64,000 bases of DNA from Zavarzinia aquatilis (lineage in GTDB: Bacteria; Pseudomonadota; Alphaproteobacteria; Zavarziniales; Zavarziniaceae), in contig NZ_QGLE01000006.1 in the NCBI RefSeq assembly GCF_003173035.1, positions 186,578 through 250,577 on the forward strand. Direction: 5' to 3'. Both the position numbers and the translations under genes were made by a program. The notes beneath the pieces are model-generated. The model saw only the letters and a list, made by a program, of their open reading frames with translations, searched no databases and was not told where the DNA came from. Each line of letters starts with the position of its first letter. The stretch's first letter is position 1. Shown one piece after another: positions 1 through 7,996 of this stretch.

Positions 1-393
1 CGGCGTTGCCACGAAGGAGGCGACCACGGCGGCCGCGATCCAGGCGCCGAAGCGGCTGAAGTGGCGGGCGTTCTCGCGGGTCAGGGCCTGCCCGCGCGCG
101 AAATTGGCGAAGCAGCGATGAAGATGGTGCAGCCCGACGACGAGCAGCACGACGGACACCAGCGCGACCCCGACCCCGGCATGGCGCTGCCACGGTTCGA
201 CCGTCGCCGGATCGAAAGTGGCGACCGCCACCCACGGCACTTTGGCGATGGTCAGAAGATCGAAGGCGGGGGCCAGTTCGCCATAAAGCACGACGGCAAG
301 CGGCAACAGGATCATAACAGCCCTGGTCAGGGCTGCGAGTACGGCCGAACGGCGGCGCAGCCGCACGAAATCGACGATGTCCTGATCGGTCAT
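1..393 (-). CDS. DUF2975-type membrane protein (partial, 3' end outside window)
   Basis: Translating the minus strand from the ATG at 393 gives 131 open codons that run off the left edge, so the C-terminus is missing. The protein begins MTDQDIVDFVRLRRRS. It has a hydrophobic segment at about residues 20-38, another at about 74-90 and the start of a third after residue 115. Between the last two lies the stretch LHRCFANFARGQALTRENAR, which matches the 'aromatic-x-x-G-x-x-F/L-T-x-E-N-A-R' loop of the DUF2975 family. Such genes usually sit next to a small Cro/CI-like regulator, which would lie beyond the window. The leader is unusual: the Shine-Dalgarno sequence is in a perfect hairpin and repeated boxes lie just upstream. 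Function unknown; family assignment fairly likely. Confidence 0.7.
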   Translation of the reverse strand, partial: MTDQDIVDFVRLRRRSAVLAALTRAVMILLPLAVVLYGELAPAFDLLTIAKVPWVAVATFDPATVEPWQRHAGVGVALVSVVLLVVGLHHLHRCFANFARGQALTRENARHFSRFGAWIAAAVVASFVATP

Positions 394-397
394 GAGA

Positions 398-427
398 ATT
401 CTCCCGCCGCGATGACGACGGGAGAAT
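398..427 (-). promoter_or_regulatory. Hairpin that sequesters the ribosome binding site of the DUF2975 gene
   Basis: A perfect 9-bp inverted repeat (398-406 and 419-427, 12-nt loop) lies directly upstream of the start at 393. In the minus-strand transcript the downstream arm, CGGGAGAAT, contains the only good Shine-Dalgarno (GGGAG, about 7 nt from the ATG). The upstream arm, ATTCTCCCG, is its exact complement. If the transcript starts near 430, the two arms would fold at the very 5' end and hide the SD. This is seen in sequence; the regulatory role (thermometer-like or translational switch) is inference. Confidence 0.5.
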
Positions 428-432
428 GGCAC

Positions 433-463
433 AAAATTATCGAACTACGATAAAAAATTATCG
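433..463. promoter_or_regulatory. Repeated AAAATTATCG boxes, likely promoter/operator of the DUF2975 gene
   Basis: The 10-mer AAAATTATCG occurs at 433-442 and again at 454-463, 21 bp (two helical turns) apart. A partial inverted copy, CGATAA, lies between them at 48-53 of the same hundred (448-453). The region is strikingly AT-rich for this genome. Read on the minus strand, each copy supplies GATAAT, and the one nearest the gene would fit a -10 element just before the leader hairpin. A dimeric repressor site overlapping the promoter is a reasonable inference; no experimental support. Confidence 0.4.
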
Positions 464-485
464 CTACACAGCAATAATTTATCCA

Positions 486-2384
486 TCAAAGCGCGAGGAG
501 CACCGCCTGTCGCTCGCCGGTTTCGTCGTCCACATCGATATCTTCACCTTCGTCGATCACCGGGCCGCCATAGACACGCTTACCCATGGCGTCCTCGATG
601 AGGCCGATCAGCCGCCTCTGCCGATCAGCCATGAAGTCATGATAGCGGTCTTCATAGAGCAGCAGGGGCTCCAGCAGGTGGGAAGCGACATGATGCTCCA
701 AAGTCCGGCGATTGATGGCCGGTGAATCGGAGGTTCCTTTCTCCAGCCGCCCCAGATATTTGGAGGGCGCATCGCCTCCGATGATCCTGTTGGTGCGATA
801 GGACAAGGGTGTCTTGTTGATGATGGAATCATATTCGGAAGGCAGGATTTTGTTCGCCACACACCATTTCTTGGGGAAGATGTGGTGAATATCGACGTTC
901 TCGCCGAAGAACACAGTATGGTCGAAGCCCTGTCCCGAGCGAAAATCTCTCGCTCCCTCCTTCATGAGCAAGGCGTTCACGCCCTTGTATGCCGCCGAAA
1001 TCCGCATCCTCATCGTCTTGAGGCGATCCGCGCGAAAGATCGCGTCCTTGACGGTCGTCGGCTCTACTCCAGTCGACAGCCAGGCGGGGACTTCCATGAA
1101 ATCGCGGGCAATACGGGTCTCGGCGGCCGAACCGTAAAGTTCACCGAAGACACCACACCAATACCACTGCACCAGTTTTCTTCGGTTCCCATCGTGTTCC
1201 CAGGCCGACCCGATGTCGGCCAGAATGGCTGCCAGAGGCACGACCTGAGACTGATAGGGAAGATCGAAGATGCGATACACATGAAGCAGGTGGAGGAATT
1301 TGGCCGCCTGGACGAATCCCTTCTCCACCTGATCCTGATATTTCAGATAGGCATCGAGGGGCAGATCCAGCAGGGCCTGCCTGTTGCCTGATACCGGCGG
1401 GGCTTCTCTTCCCTCCGCCTCGGCCGCCCGCCGCTTGTCCCTTGTATGGAAGAGCGAAACGGCTTGCAGGAAATCGGTGTTGCTGACGCCGGCGAGAATT
1501 CCCGCCTCAGAATCACCCAGCCGCAAGACCTCTGCCAGCCGCCGCTGGCGGCCCTTTTCCGCCCCGCCCCCGTACCAGTCCTTGCGGAGTTCATGGCCAG
1601 AGGCCGCGAACATGGCGGTCACGAGTTCGAAGGCGTCCAGCGGCTTTCCTCCCGTGTTGACCTTCTCGAAGACGACGCAGACCGCCTCCTTCGAAGTCGT
1701 GCGATCAAGGGCGATAACAGGCACGCGATAGTACTTGAAGTTCTCGAGCACCTGCCGCTTGAAGGCCCGGAAAAGCTCCCGCGTCGCTCCATGGTCGGCG
1801 CCAGACCAAAAATGGTCGAAGCCGTCCTGCCAGCGATCCCAGTCGAAAACCTGGGTGACCGGGAACATCAGCGCGGCATATTCCTTGTGGCTGGTCGACA
1901 GGTCGAGCCCGGTCGGGTGGCCGAAGGCGCTACGCTCGATCTTGTCCTCGGGGACGGCCACGATGGCGAGCTCTCTGTCCACCGAGGAATCGAGAGCCTT
2001 GCGGATGTCGATATAGAACCAGCGCCGTACCTTCTTCCGCTTCGGTGTCACGGTTTCGACGACTTCGCCGCGAATGGAGACCTGATAGAGCGACGTCAGG
2101 CGCTGTTGGCCGTCGAGCAGCAGGGATTGGGGCTGCACTCGGCCTGCTTCCGGTGGCGTCCCCTCGATCGGCCGCGGCTTGAAGTTCACCGGCCCGCCGG
2201 TGTCGAGAGACATGATTGCTCCGACCGGGAAAGCCCTGGAAATGGACGCGATCAGGCTCTTGATCCGGTCTTCGTCCCAGACCCAACTGCGCTGGAAATC
2301 CGGCAGCTGGATCGCCCCTCGATGACATTCATCGAGCAGGCGGTAGAGGTCGATGGGATTGGTTTGAAACGTCGATCCAGGCAT
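486..2384 (-). CDS. DUF262/DUF1524 protein, GmrSD-like putative defence nuclease
   Basis: A 632-residue single-chain protein, with the start chosen at the ATG at 2384 because a G-rich SD precedes it. An in-frame TTG at 2414 is the alternative. The N-terminal DUF262 domain carries LPDFQRSWVW (residues 27-36) and DGQQRLTSL (91-99), the ParB/sulfiredoxin-like nucleotide-binding motifs of GmrS. The C-terminal DUF1524 domain carries the HNH-type motif VDIHHIFPKKW (two His at about 500-501) followed by NKTPLSYRTNR, as in GmrD. Fused proteins of this type act in restriction of modified phage DNA (type IV restriction, BrxU-like). Codon third positions are visibly less GC-rich than in neighbouring genes, suggesting transfer. 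It follows the VLCFA cluster in the same orientation. No methyltransferase or second subunit is adjacent. Domain assignment firm; defence role inferred. Confidence 0.85.
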   Translation of the reverse strand: MPGSTFQTNPIDLYRLLDECHRGAIQLPDFQRSWVWDEDRIKSLIASISRAFPVGAIMSLDTGGPVNFKPRPIEGTPPEAGRVQPQSLLLDGQQRLTSLYQVSIRGEVVETVTPKRKKVRRWFYIDIRKALDSSVDRELAIVAVPEDKIERSAFGHPTGLDLSTSHKEYAALMFPVTQVFDWDRWQDGFDHFWSGADHGATRELFRAFKRQVLENFKYYRVPVIALDRTTSKEAVCVVFEKVNTGGKPLDAFELVTAMFAASGHELRKDWYGGGAEKGRQRRLAEVLRLGDSEAGILAGVSNTDFLQAVSLFHTRDKRRAAEAEGREAPPVSGNRQALLDLPLDAYLKYQDQVEKGFVQAAKFLHLLHVYRIFDLPYQSQVVPLAAILADIGSAWEHDGNRRKLVQWYWCGVFGELYGSAAETRIARDFMEVPAWLSTGVEPTTVKDAIFRADRLKTMRMRISAAYKGVNALLMKEGARDFRSGQGFDHTVFFGENVDIHHIFPKKWCVANKILPSEYDSIINKTPLSYRTNRIIGGDAPSKYLGRLEKGTSDSPAINRRTLEHHVASHLLEPLLLYEDRYHDFMADRQRRLIGLIEDAMGKRVYGGPVIDEGEDIDVDDETGERQAVLLAL

Positions 2385-2496
2385 GCCACCCCCCGAACAA
2401 CTGGCAATAGGCAATCAGGGAGAATGGCAAGCGAAAGTCAACATTTCACTACCCGAGCCCTAAGTCGGTCGAGTCGTGCGGTGGGCGCGGAACCAG

Positions 2497-3525
2497 TCAA
2501 TCCGGAACGTGGGCGACGATCTTGCCGAAGAGGTCGCGGCTCTGCATCCGGCGAAGGGCGGTGCCGATATCGCCCAGCTCGATCTCGCTGTCGATCACCG
2601 GGCGGAGGCCCCCGGCCATCTTCTGAAGGCCGGAGCGGATGTTGCCGAAATTGGCGCCGAAGGAGCCGAAGATGCGCAGCTGCATCTGGAACAGCTGGAA
2701 CAGGTTGGTCTCGGCCGAGACGCCCGTCGTCGAGCCGCAGGTGACCAGCCGGCCGCCGCGCTTCAGCGAGAACAGGGACTTGGCCCAGGTGTCCGGCCCG
2801 ACATGCTCGAAGACGACGTCGACGCCCTTCTTGTCGGTCGCCCGGCGCACGATGGATTCGAAGCGATCCTTGTTGTAGTTGATCGCGACATCGGCCCCGA
2901 GGTCGAGCACCTTCTGGATCTTCTCGTCCGAGCCGACGGTGGTGAAGACATAGGCGCCGGCCTGCTTGGCCATGCGGATCGCCGTCGTGCCGATGCCGGA
3001 GCCGCCGGCCTGGATCAGCACGGTCTCGCCGGCTTCCAGCTTGGCGTTCTCGAACAGCATGTGCTCGACCGTACCGAAGGTCGTCGTCGCGCAGGCGGCG
3101 TCGACATCGTTCACACCGTCGGGAATATGGATCGCCTGGCGCGGGTCGAGATTGACCAGTTGGGCGGCGAGGCCGTCGATATGGAAGCCCATGATCCCGG
3201 CGATATTCTCGCACAGGTTTTCCTGGCCCTTCAGGCAGCGCTTGCAGTGGCCGCAGGTGACGCCGGCATAGATCGCCACCCGGTCGCCGATCTTGTGGCT
3301 GGTGACGCCGTCGCCAAGGCCGACGACCACGGCCGCGCCCTCGACCGCGACGGTCAGCGGCAGTTTCCGCTTGGCGAAGGCCATGCCGCGCAGGCCCCAG
3401 ACGTCGATATGGTTCAGCGCGACCGTCTTCATGCGCACCTGGATCTGGCCCGGCGGCGGGGCGGGCGGCGCCGCCATCTCCACGAGTTCGGTCCGGCCTT
3501 CCTCGATCAGGCGCAGCGCCAGCAT
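2497..3525 (-). CDS. Zinc-dependent MDR-family dehydrogenase of the VLCFA (lipid A) cluster
   Basis: A medium-chain alcohol dehydrogenase-type protein of 342 residues. The four structural zinc cysteines are present (CGHCKRCLKGQENLC) and the nucleotide-binding loop reads GGSGIGTTA. In rhizobia the equivalent gene (adh2XL) closes the acpXL-fabZXL-fabF2XL-fabF1XL series for the C28 acyl chain of lipid A. It may serve as the enoyl or other reductase of the elongation cycle, but its exact reaction is not established. The start at 3525 has AGGGG six bases upstream. An ATG at 3531 touches the SD and is less likely. It follows the ketoreductase gene by about 20 bases, so they are probably one operon. 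Confidence 0.8.
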   Translation of the reverse strand: MLALRLIEEGRTELVEMAAPPAPPPGQIQVRMKTVALNHIDVWGLRGMAFAKRKLPLTVAVEGAAVVVGLGDGVTSHKIGDRVAIYAGVTCGHCKRCLKGQENLCENIAGIMGFHIDGLAAQLVNLDPRQAIHIPDGVNDVDAACATTTFGTVEHMLFENAKLEAGETVLIQAGGSGIGTTAIRMAKQAGAYVFTTVGSDEKIQKVLDLGADVAINYNKDRFESIVRRATDKKGVDVVFEHVGPDTWAKSLFSLKRGGRLVTCGSTTGVSAETNLFQLFQMQLRIFGSFGANFGNIRSGLQKMAGGLRPVIDSEIELGDIGTALRRMQSRDLFGKIVAHVPD

Positions 3526-3544
3526 GGTCATCCCCTGTCTTCTC

Positions 3545-4270
3545 TCACTTGGTCGCGGCGAGCAGGCCGCCGAGGCCGCCATCCACCGTCAGGGTGGTGC
3601 CATTGACATATGCCGCCTCGTCGCGCAACAGAAAGGCGACGGTGGCGGCGATCTCGGTGGCTTTTCCCAGCCGTTGCGCCGGAATGGATTTGGCCAGCAC
3701 GGGCGGGGTCTCGCCCGCCATCGCGGTGTCGATCCAGCCGGGCGCGATCACATTGGCGGTGACGCCGCGCCGCGCGACCTCGGTCATCAGGGTGCGGACA
3801 TAAGATTCCAGCGCCGCCTTCGACGCCGCATAGGCGCCGTTGCCGACGATCCCGCGCGATGCCGCCAGCGCGCCGATGGCCAGGATGCGGCCCCGGCGCG
3901 CCGCGGTCATGCCGCGCACCACGCCCTTCACCAGCGCCATGAAGGCGAAGAGGTTGACCTGCATGACCTCGGCCGCGCGCTCGATGTCGATCGTGGCGGC
4001 CAGCGCGTCATGGGTCGCGCCCGCGTTGTGGACGAAGCCATAGAAGGCCTCGTCCCGCGCCTGCAGGCCTTCCGCGAAGGCGGTGACGGCGGGGCGGTCG
4101 GCGAGATCGAGACGCAGCGCCTCCGCCCCCGTCTCCTCGGCCAGCGCCCGGGCGGTGGCCTCGTCGCTGCGCCAGGTGAAGGTTACCGGGTAACCGTCGG
4201 CGGCGAGGCGCCGGACGATGGCGCCGCCGATGCCGCCGGTGCCACCGGTGACGAGGACTCGGTCGGCCAT
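3545..4270 (-). CDS. FabG-like 3-oxoacyl-ACP reductase of the VLCFA cluster
   Basis: A short-chain dehydrogenase of 241 residues, with the TGGTGGIGG nucleotide loop at 8-16, NAG at 82-84, and Tyr147 and Lys151 of the YxxxK motif. It should reduce the 3-ketoacyl group carried by the specialised ACP during very-long-chain fatty acid synthesis. Compared with E. coli FabG, the catalytic serine position (IGS) reads IGA here: Ala134 is encoded by GCG at 3869-3871, with the surrounding spacing to the tyrosine preserved. Its ATG overlaps the fabF1 stop by one base (TGATG), implying translational coupling. An integrated reductase here is not part of the classical six-gene rhizobial set, although other alphaproteobacteria may include one. 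Confidence 0.82.
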   Translation of the reverse strand: MADRVLVTGGTGGIGGAIVRRLAADGYPVTFTWRSDEATARALAEETGAEALRLDLADRPAVTAFAEGLQARDEAFYGFVHNAGATHDALAATIDIERAAEVMQVNLFAFMALVKGVVRGMTAARRGRILAIGALAASRGIVGNGAYAASKAALESYVRTLMTEVARRGVTANVIAPGWIDTAMAGETPPVLAKSIPAQRLGKATEIAATVAFLLRDEAAYVNGTTLTVDGGLGGLLAATK

Positions 4271-5520
4271 CAGTCCGGGTTGCGCCCGATGACGAGGCAG
4301 ACGTTCTGCCCGCCAAAGCCAAAGGAATTGGACAGGATCAGGTCGACATCGGCCGGCCGCGCCTCGTTCGGCACGAAATCGAGCGGAATATCCTGCGGGC
4401 CGTCGTGATTGATCGTCGGCGGCAGCACCTGATGCTGCAGGGTCAGGATCGAGATCACCGCCTCGACCGCGCCGGCGGCGGTCAGGGCATGACCGATCAT
4501 CGACTTGTTGGACGAGACCGGCACCTGGCCCGCCTTGTCGCCGAACACCGCCTGGATGCCGAAGGCTTCCATCTTGTCGTTCTCGGGCGTCGAGGTGCCA
4601 TGGGCGTTGATGTAATCGACATCGTCCGGGGTGATGCCGGCATCGCCCAGCGCATTGTTGATGGCGCGGATGATCGCCTCGCCATTCGGGTTGGAGCGGG
4701 TGCGGTGGAACGTATCCGCCGCCTCGCCCACGCCCCTGATGTAGCCGAGGATGGTGGCGCCGCGCGCCCGGGCCGCTTCCGCATCCTCGAGCACCAGGGC
4801 GCCCGCGCCTTCCGCCATCACGAAACCGTCGCGGCCCTTGCCGAAGGGCCGGGCGGCCTTGGTCGGGTCTTCGTTGTTGGTCGAGAGCGCGGAGAGCAGG
4901 GTGAAGCGGATCAGGGCTTCCATGTGGATGGAGCCGTCGGTGCCGATGGCGAGCGCCGCCTTGGTCTGGCCCCGGCGGATCGCCTCGACGCCGAGCTGGA
5001 TCGCCGTCGCGCCCGAGGCGCAGGCGGTGGTCAGGGTGATCGGGCTGCCCTTGGTGCCGAATTCGTCGGCCAGCTTGTCGGCGATGGTGCCGTTCAGGAA
5101 GTCGACATAGAGGTCTTCGCCGGCCTGGGCGGCGGCGCTCATCATGCCGGCATAGGTGTGGGGCTGGCCCGGCGCCTGACGGTCGAGGCGGACGCGCTGC
5201 GGCCATTCATGTTCGACCGGGGGCGAGGCGAGGAACAATTCGCCGGGGAAATCGCCCGCCGCGCCCAGCTTCGCCTGCGCGACCGCTTCCGCCGCCGCCG
5301 TCCGGGCGAGGGCGAAGGACAGCTGGGTGGCCGAGAAGGGCTGTTCCAGCAGGAAGTCGACCGAGCCGCCGATCGTGGTGCGCAGCTTGTCGGTGGGGAA
5401 GCGGGTGATGCGATGGATACCGGATTCGCCAGCAATCAGCTTTTGCCAGTTCGCCTCGGCCCCCTGACCGAGCGAGGTGACGATGCCGATGCCGGTGACC
5501 GCGACAGCGCGAGACGCCAT
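4270..5520 (-). CDS. fabF1XL: 3-oxoacyl-ACP synthase, catalytic subunit of the VLCFA cluster
   Basis: A 416-residue ketosynthase (FabF/KAS II fold) that condenses malonyl-ACP with the growing acyl chain. The full catalytic set is visible: Cys167 in TTACASG, His307 in AHGTSTPEND and His344 in SMIGHALTAAGA, with the glycine-rich NSFGFGG near the C-terminus. It lies 15 bases after the fabF2-type gene and overlaps the reductase start, so it is part of the acpXL operon. By context it corresponds to FabF1XL of rhizobial lipid A biosynthesis. The name is assigned from gene order and motif content, not from a database comparison. Confidence 0.87.
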   Translation of the reverse strand: MASRAVAVTGIGIVTSLGQGAEANWQKLIAGESGIHRITRFPTDKLRTTIGGSVDFLLEQPFSATQLSFALARTAAAEAVAQAKLGAAGDFPGELFLASPPVEHEWPQRVRLDRQAPGQPHTYAGMMSAAAQAGEDLYVDFLNGTIADKLADEFGTKGSPITLTTACASGATAIQLGVEAIRRGQTKAALAIGTDGSIHMEALIRFTLLSALSTNNEDPTKAARPFGKGRDGFVMAEGAGALVLEDAEAARARGATILGYIRGVGEAADTFHRTRSNPNGEAIIRAINNALGDAGITPDDVDYINAHGTSTPENDKMEAFGIQAVFGDKAGQVPVSSNKSMIGHALTAAGAVEAVISILTLQHQVLPPTINHDGPQDIPLDFVPNEARPADVDLILSNSFGFGGQNVCLVIGRNPD

Positions 5521-5535
5521 GATCCAGTCCTTCCC

Positions 5536-6726
5536 TCAGATACGCTCGACGAGGGCGAGGCCCTCGCCGCGGCGGTGGCCCCAGGTGGTGACGACGACCT
5601 GATCGAAATCCCGCGCGGGCGCGGCTTCGACCGGGTCCGCGGTCAGGGCCGGGAACAGCTTGCCCTCCTGCACCGCCTTGGTCGCGAGCACGAGATTGGT
5701 CAGGAAGGCGCATTCGACCGAATGGCCAAGCGCGGGTGCCGTCGGGCGCACCTGCGCCTGTTCGGGGCCCGTCACCCTGGCCAGCAGGAATTCATGTTCC
5801 TCGGCGGTGACCGGGCCGACGCCGGTCGCGGCCGACAGCACGGCGCAGCCCGGCTTTGGCGCGACCTGCGCCCATTCGCGGGCGGCATTGGCGCTGGCCT
5901 GGCCGGCGTCGCGGCGGCAGCGGTCGTTCAGCACGGCCGACAGCCGGGCCAGCGGCTTCGCGCCCCGGGCCTCGGCGCTTTCGCGCGATTCGATCACCAG
6001 GAAAGCGCCGGCGGAGCCGAGGCACATGCCGGCCTTCGGGCGCTGCCAGAACGGGCGCGCCGGGTCTTCCAGCAGGTAACCGCCAGCCTGATAGAGCAGG
6101 GGAATATCCTGACGCGAGGCGTTGAAGGCGCTGCCGACCAGGAACAGATCGGCCTGGCTGCCCTGGATGCGCTCGAAGGCGACGCGGACCGCGTCGACCC
6201 CGGCCGCTTCCTCGCCCATGAAGGTGCGGCTGGAGCCGGAGACGCCGAGCACGATCGAGATGTTGCCAGCAAAGAGATTGGGCAGCTGGGCGAGGAACAG
6301 GGTCGGGCGCAGCTCGGTCTGCAGCTGCTCGGCCAGCATGTTGCCGTCGTCGATGCCGTTCAGGGCGGCGAGGATGGTCTCGTCCACCTTTTCGTCACGC
6401 TCGCCCCCGCCGACGCCGACCATCAGGTTGACCTGCTTCAGCACCTCGGGTGCGGCGCCGAGCAGCCCGGCCTGTTCCATCGCCATCGCGGCGGCGACGC
6501 AGCCGGACAGCATCAGGGGGCCCATGGCGCGCTGGTCGCCGCGCTTCGGCACGAATTTGTCGAGCGGCGGCAGGCTGGCCGGGAAAATGGTGAAGGGCGG
6601 CATGAAGCCGGTGTCGGCGGCGGCGGCAATGGCCGCCGGGTCGTGCAGGCCCGCCCAGGTGGTTTCCAGATCCTGGCCCAGCGGCGACAGAAGCCCCTGG
6701 CCGGTGATCCAAACCTCGCGCGTCAT
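5536..6726 (-). CDS. fabF2XL: Ketosynthase-like protein without catalytic cysteine (FabF2XL type)
   Basis: A 396-residue protein of the ketosynthase fold. Where active enzymes have TACASG it has GVSGSS (161-166), and the HGTSTP histidine motif is replaced by a sequence lacking that His. Only the GHSVECA motif, equivalent to the third catalytic residue, remains. It is therefore unlikely to condense by itself. It resembles the chain-length-factor partner of type II polyketide and aryl polyene ketosynthases and probably pairs with the next gene product (FabF1XL). It sits between fabZ and fabF1 in the acpXL operon. The partner role is inference from missing residues and gene order. Confidence 0.82.
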   Translation of the reverse strand: MTREVWITGQGLLSPLGQDLETTWAGLHDPAAIAAAADTGFMPPFTIFPASLPPLDKFVPKRGDQRAMGPLMLSGCVAAAMAMEQAGLLGAAPEVLKQVNLMVGVGGGERDEKVDETILAALNGIDDGNMLAEQLQTELRPTLFLAQLPNLFAGNISIVLGVSGSSRTFMGEEAAGVDAVRVAFERIQGSQADLFLVGSAFNASRQDIPLLYQAGGYLLEDPARPFWQRPKAGMCLGSAGAFLVIESRESAEARGAKPLARLSAVLNDRCRRDAGQASANAAREWAQVAPKPGCAVLSAATGVGPVTAEEHEFLLARVTGPEQAQVRPTAPALGHSVECAFLTNLVLATKAVQEGKLFPALTADPVEAAPARDFDQVVVTTWGHRRGEGLALVERI

Positions 6727-6753
6727 GATGGTCCTACCTTAACGAATCTCGGC

Positions 6754-7215
6754 TCAGGCGATGCCGGTGTGGCCGACCGAGCGCACGAACTCCAGCATTT
6801 TTTCCCGGAGTTCCGGGGAGGGGAAAGGCACGACGCGATAGCGGATTTCGGCATCCGCGACCGTCTTGCCGTCTTTCAGGATGCGCGCCTCGCAGACGGC
6901 ATAGCCCGAGCCTTCGTGGGTCAGCTTGCTGTGCACCTCGAGCACGTCGCCGGGCACGATGAAGCTGCGGAATTTCGCCCGGTCCGCCTGGGCGAGGAAG
7001 GCCATCTTGTCGTAATTGTTGCGCGCCAGGATCATGTGACCGCCGGTCTGCGCCATGCATTCGAGCAGGAGGACGCCCGGCATCAGCGGATGGCCGGGAA
7101 AATGCCCCTCGAACACCGTCGATTCGGTCGGCACGGTCGCCCGGCAGACGACGGTGCCCGCCTGCGGGTCCATCGTCTCGATGCGGTCGACGAGCTGGAA
7201 ATATTCGAGCCGCAT
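6754..7215 (-). CDS. fabZXL: 3-hydroxyacyl-ACP dehydratase, FabZ-like, of the VLCFA cluster
   Basis: A 153-residue hot-dog dehydratase with the FabZ signature FEGHFPGHPLMPGVL (active-site His in GHFPGHP) followed by ECMAQTGG. It removes water from 3-hydroxyacyl-ACP during elongation. It lies 14 bases after acpXL and before the two ketosynthase genes on the minus strand, matching the rhizobial acpXL-fabZXL order. The housekeeping fabZ is normally next to lpxA/lpxD, so this is the specialised copy. Confidence 0.88.
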   Translation of the reverse strand: MRLEYFQLVDRIETMDPQAGTVVCRATVPTESTVFEGHFPGHPLMPGVLLLECMAQTGGHMILARNNYDKMAFLAQADRAKFRSFIVPGDVLEVHSKLTHEGSGYAVCEARILKDGKTVADAEIRYRVVPFPSPELREKMLEFVRSVGHTGIA

Positions 7216-7229
7216 GGGCGGGGGGCCGG

Positions 7230-7508
7230 TCAGGCCTTGGCGGCGCGCAGCTCGTCGATCTTGGCGGCGAGATTGGCCATGATGAAATAATCCTCGGTCG
7301 AGGCACGGCCCTCGTTCACTTCTTTCATCCAGGCTTCGACCGGCATCTTGATGCCGAATTTCTTGTCGATGGCGAAGGTGACGTCGAGGAAGTCGAGGCT
7401 GTCGATGCCGAGGTCGTCGATCGAATGGCTTTCCGGCGTGATGGTGTCGCGGTCGATGTTGCAGGTCTCGGCGATGATATCGGCGATGGCGTCAAACGTG
7501 TCGGACAT
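7230..7508 (-). CDS. acpXL: Specialised acyl carrier protein AcpXL
   Basis: A 92-residue acyl carrier protein with the phosphopantetheine site DSLDF (Ser37) in the context [13 protein letters not shown]. The length and the sequence [15 protein letters not shown]...EVNEG...[10 protein letters not shown] closely follow rhizobial AcpXL rather than the roughly 78-residue housekeeping ACP. It carries the growing 26-28 carbon chain that LpxXL transfers to lipid A. It is the first gene of the minus-strand cluster; a candidate promoter is placed just upstream. Confidence 0.93.
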   Translation of the reverse strand: MSDTFDAIADIIAETCNIDRDTITPESHSIDDLGIDSLDFLDVTFAIDKKFGIKMPVEAWMKEVNEGRASTEDYFIMANLAAKIDELRAAKA

Positions 7509-7543
7509 GAAAGTGTGCCCCTGGGGTCGAAAAATCTCGCCGC

Positions 7544-7572
7544 AAGGTAAGGACTGCGCCCCAATATTGCAA
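7544..7572 (-). promoter_or_regulatory. Candidate promoter of the acpXL operon
   Basis: On the minus strand TTGCAA (7567-7572) is followed after 17 bases by TACCTT (7544-7549), a fair sigma-70-type spacing, about 36 bases before the acpXL start. Found by eye; alphaproteobacterial promoters are poorly conserved at the -10, so this is a weak prediction. Confidence 0.3.
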
Positions 7573-7616
7573 TCGCGTCCGCGCAGGGCGGCTATGGCGC
7601 CGCCGCCGGTCTTGCT

Positions 7617-7910
7617 TCAGCGCCGGGGGGGCGCGGGCGGGCGCAGGCGGATCGCCATCGGGTGGCCGGCGGGTTTGGGGCCGGCGGCGGCGAGGCGCAT
7701 GGACAGGGTGACGGCGCCGCCGCAGCGCGGGCAGGCGGCGTGGCGGCGCAGCTCGGGCAGGGTGAAATCGGCGCCCAGCTGGCGGATCAGGGCTTCCAGA
7801 TCGACATCGGCGCCCTCCGCGCAGGACACGCAGTCGAGGCGCAGGGCATAGCCGTTCTCGACCAGTTGGCCGATCGTGTTCAGGCGCAGGGCGGGGATCT
7901 TGTCAGCCAT
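7617..7910 (-). CDS. Small zinc-ribbon-like hypothetical protein
   Basis: A 97-residue protein with two paired cysteines, CVSC at about 28-31 and CPRC at about 61-64, which could form a zinc ribbon. The C-terminal tail is rich in proline and arginine. The region between the Cys pairs resembles a description of zinc-finger fragments in alphaproteobacterial hypothetical proteins, but I do not recognise a named family. It is transcribed from the spacer shared with the divergent small membrane protein at 7997 and is followed by the acpXL promoter region. Function unknown. Confidence 0.6.
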   Translation of the reverse strand: MADKIPALRLNTIGQLVENGYALRLDCVSCAEGADVDLEALIRQLGADFTLPELRRHAACPRCGGAVTLSMRLAAAGPKPAGHPMAIRLRPPAPPRR

Positions 7911-7996
7911 GGGCGGCGGCGCTCGGTTTGTGGCATTCTCCCGCCACCATAGAGCGGCCGCCCTAGCGAAAGATTAACGATAATGACGAGTGAGCC

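Noticed and set aside
2415-2496. Remnant of lpxXL between the dehydrogenase and the DUF262 gene
   Set aside because: The 82 bases do not encode a recognisable acyltransferase fragment in any frame that I can see.
4405-7290. A very long open frame on the plus strand opposite the VLCFA genes
   Set aside because: It is the antisense shadow of four well-motifed genes; its translation is low complexity (Arg/Gly/Asp rich) with no domain.
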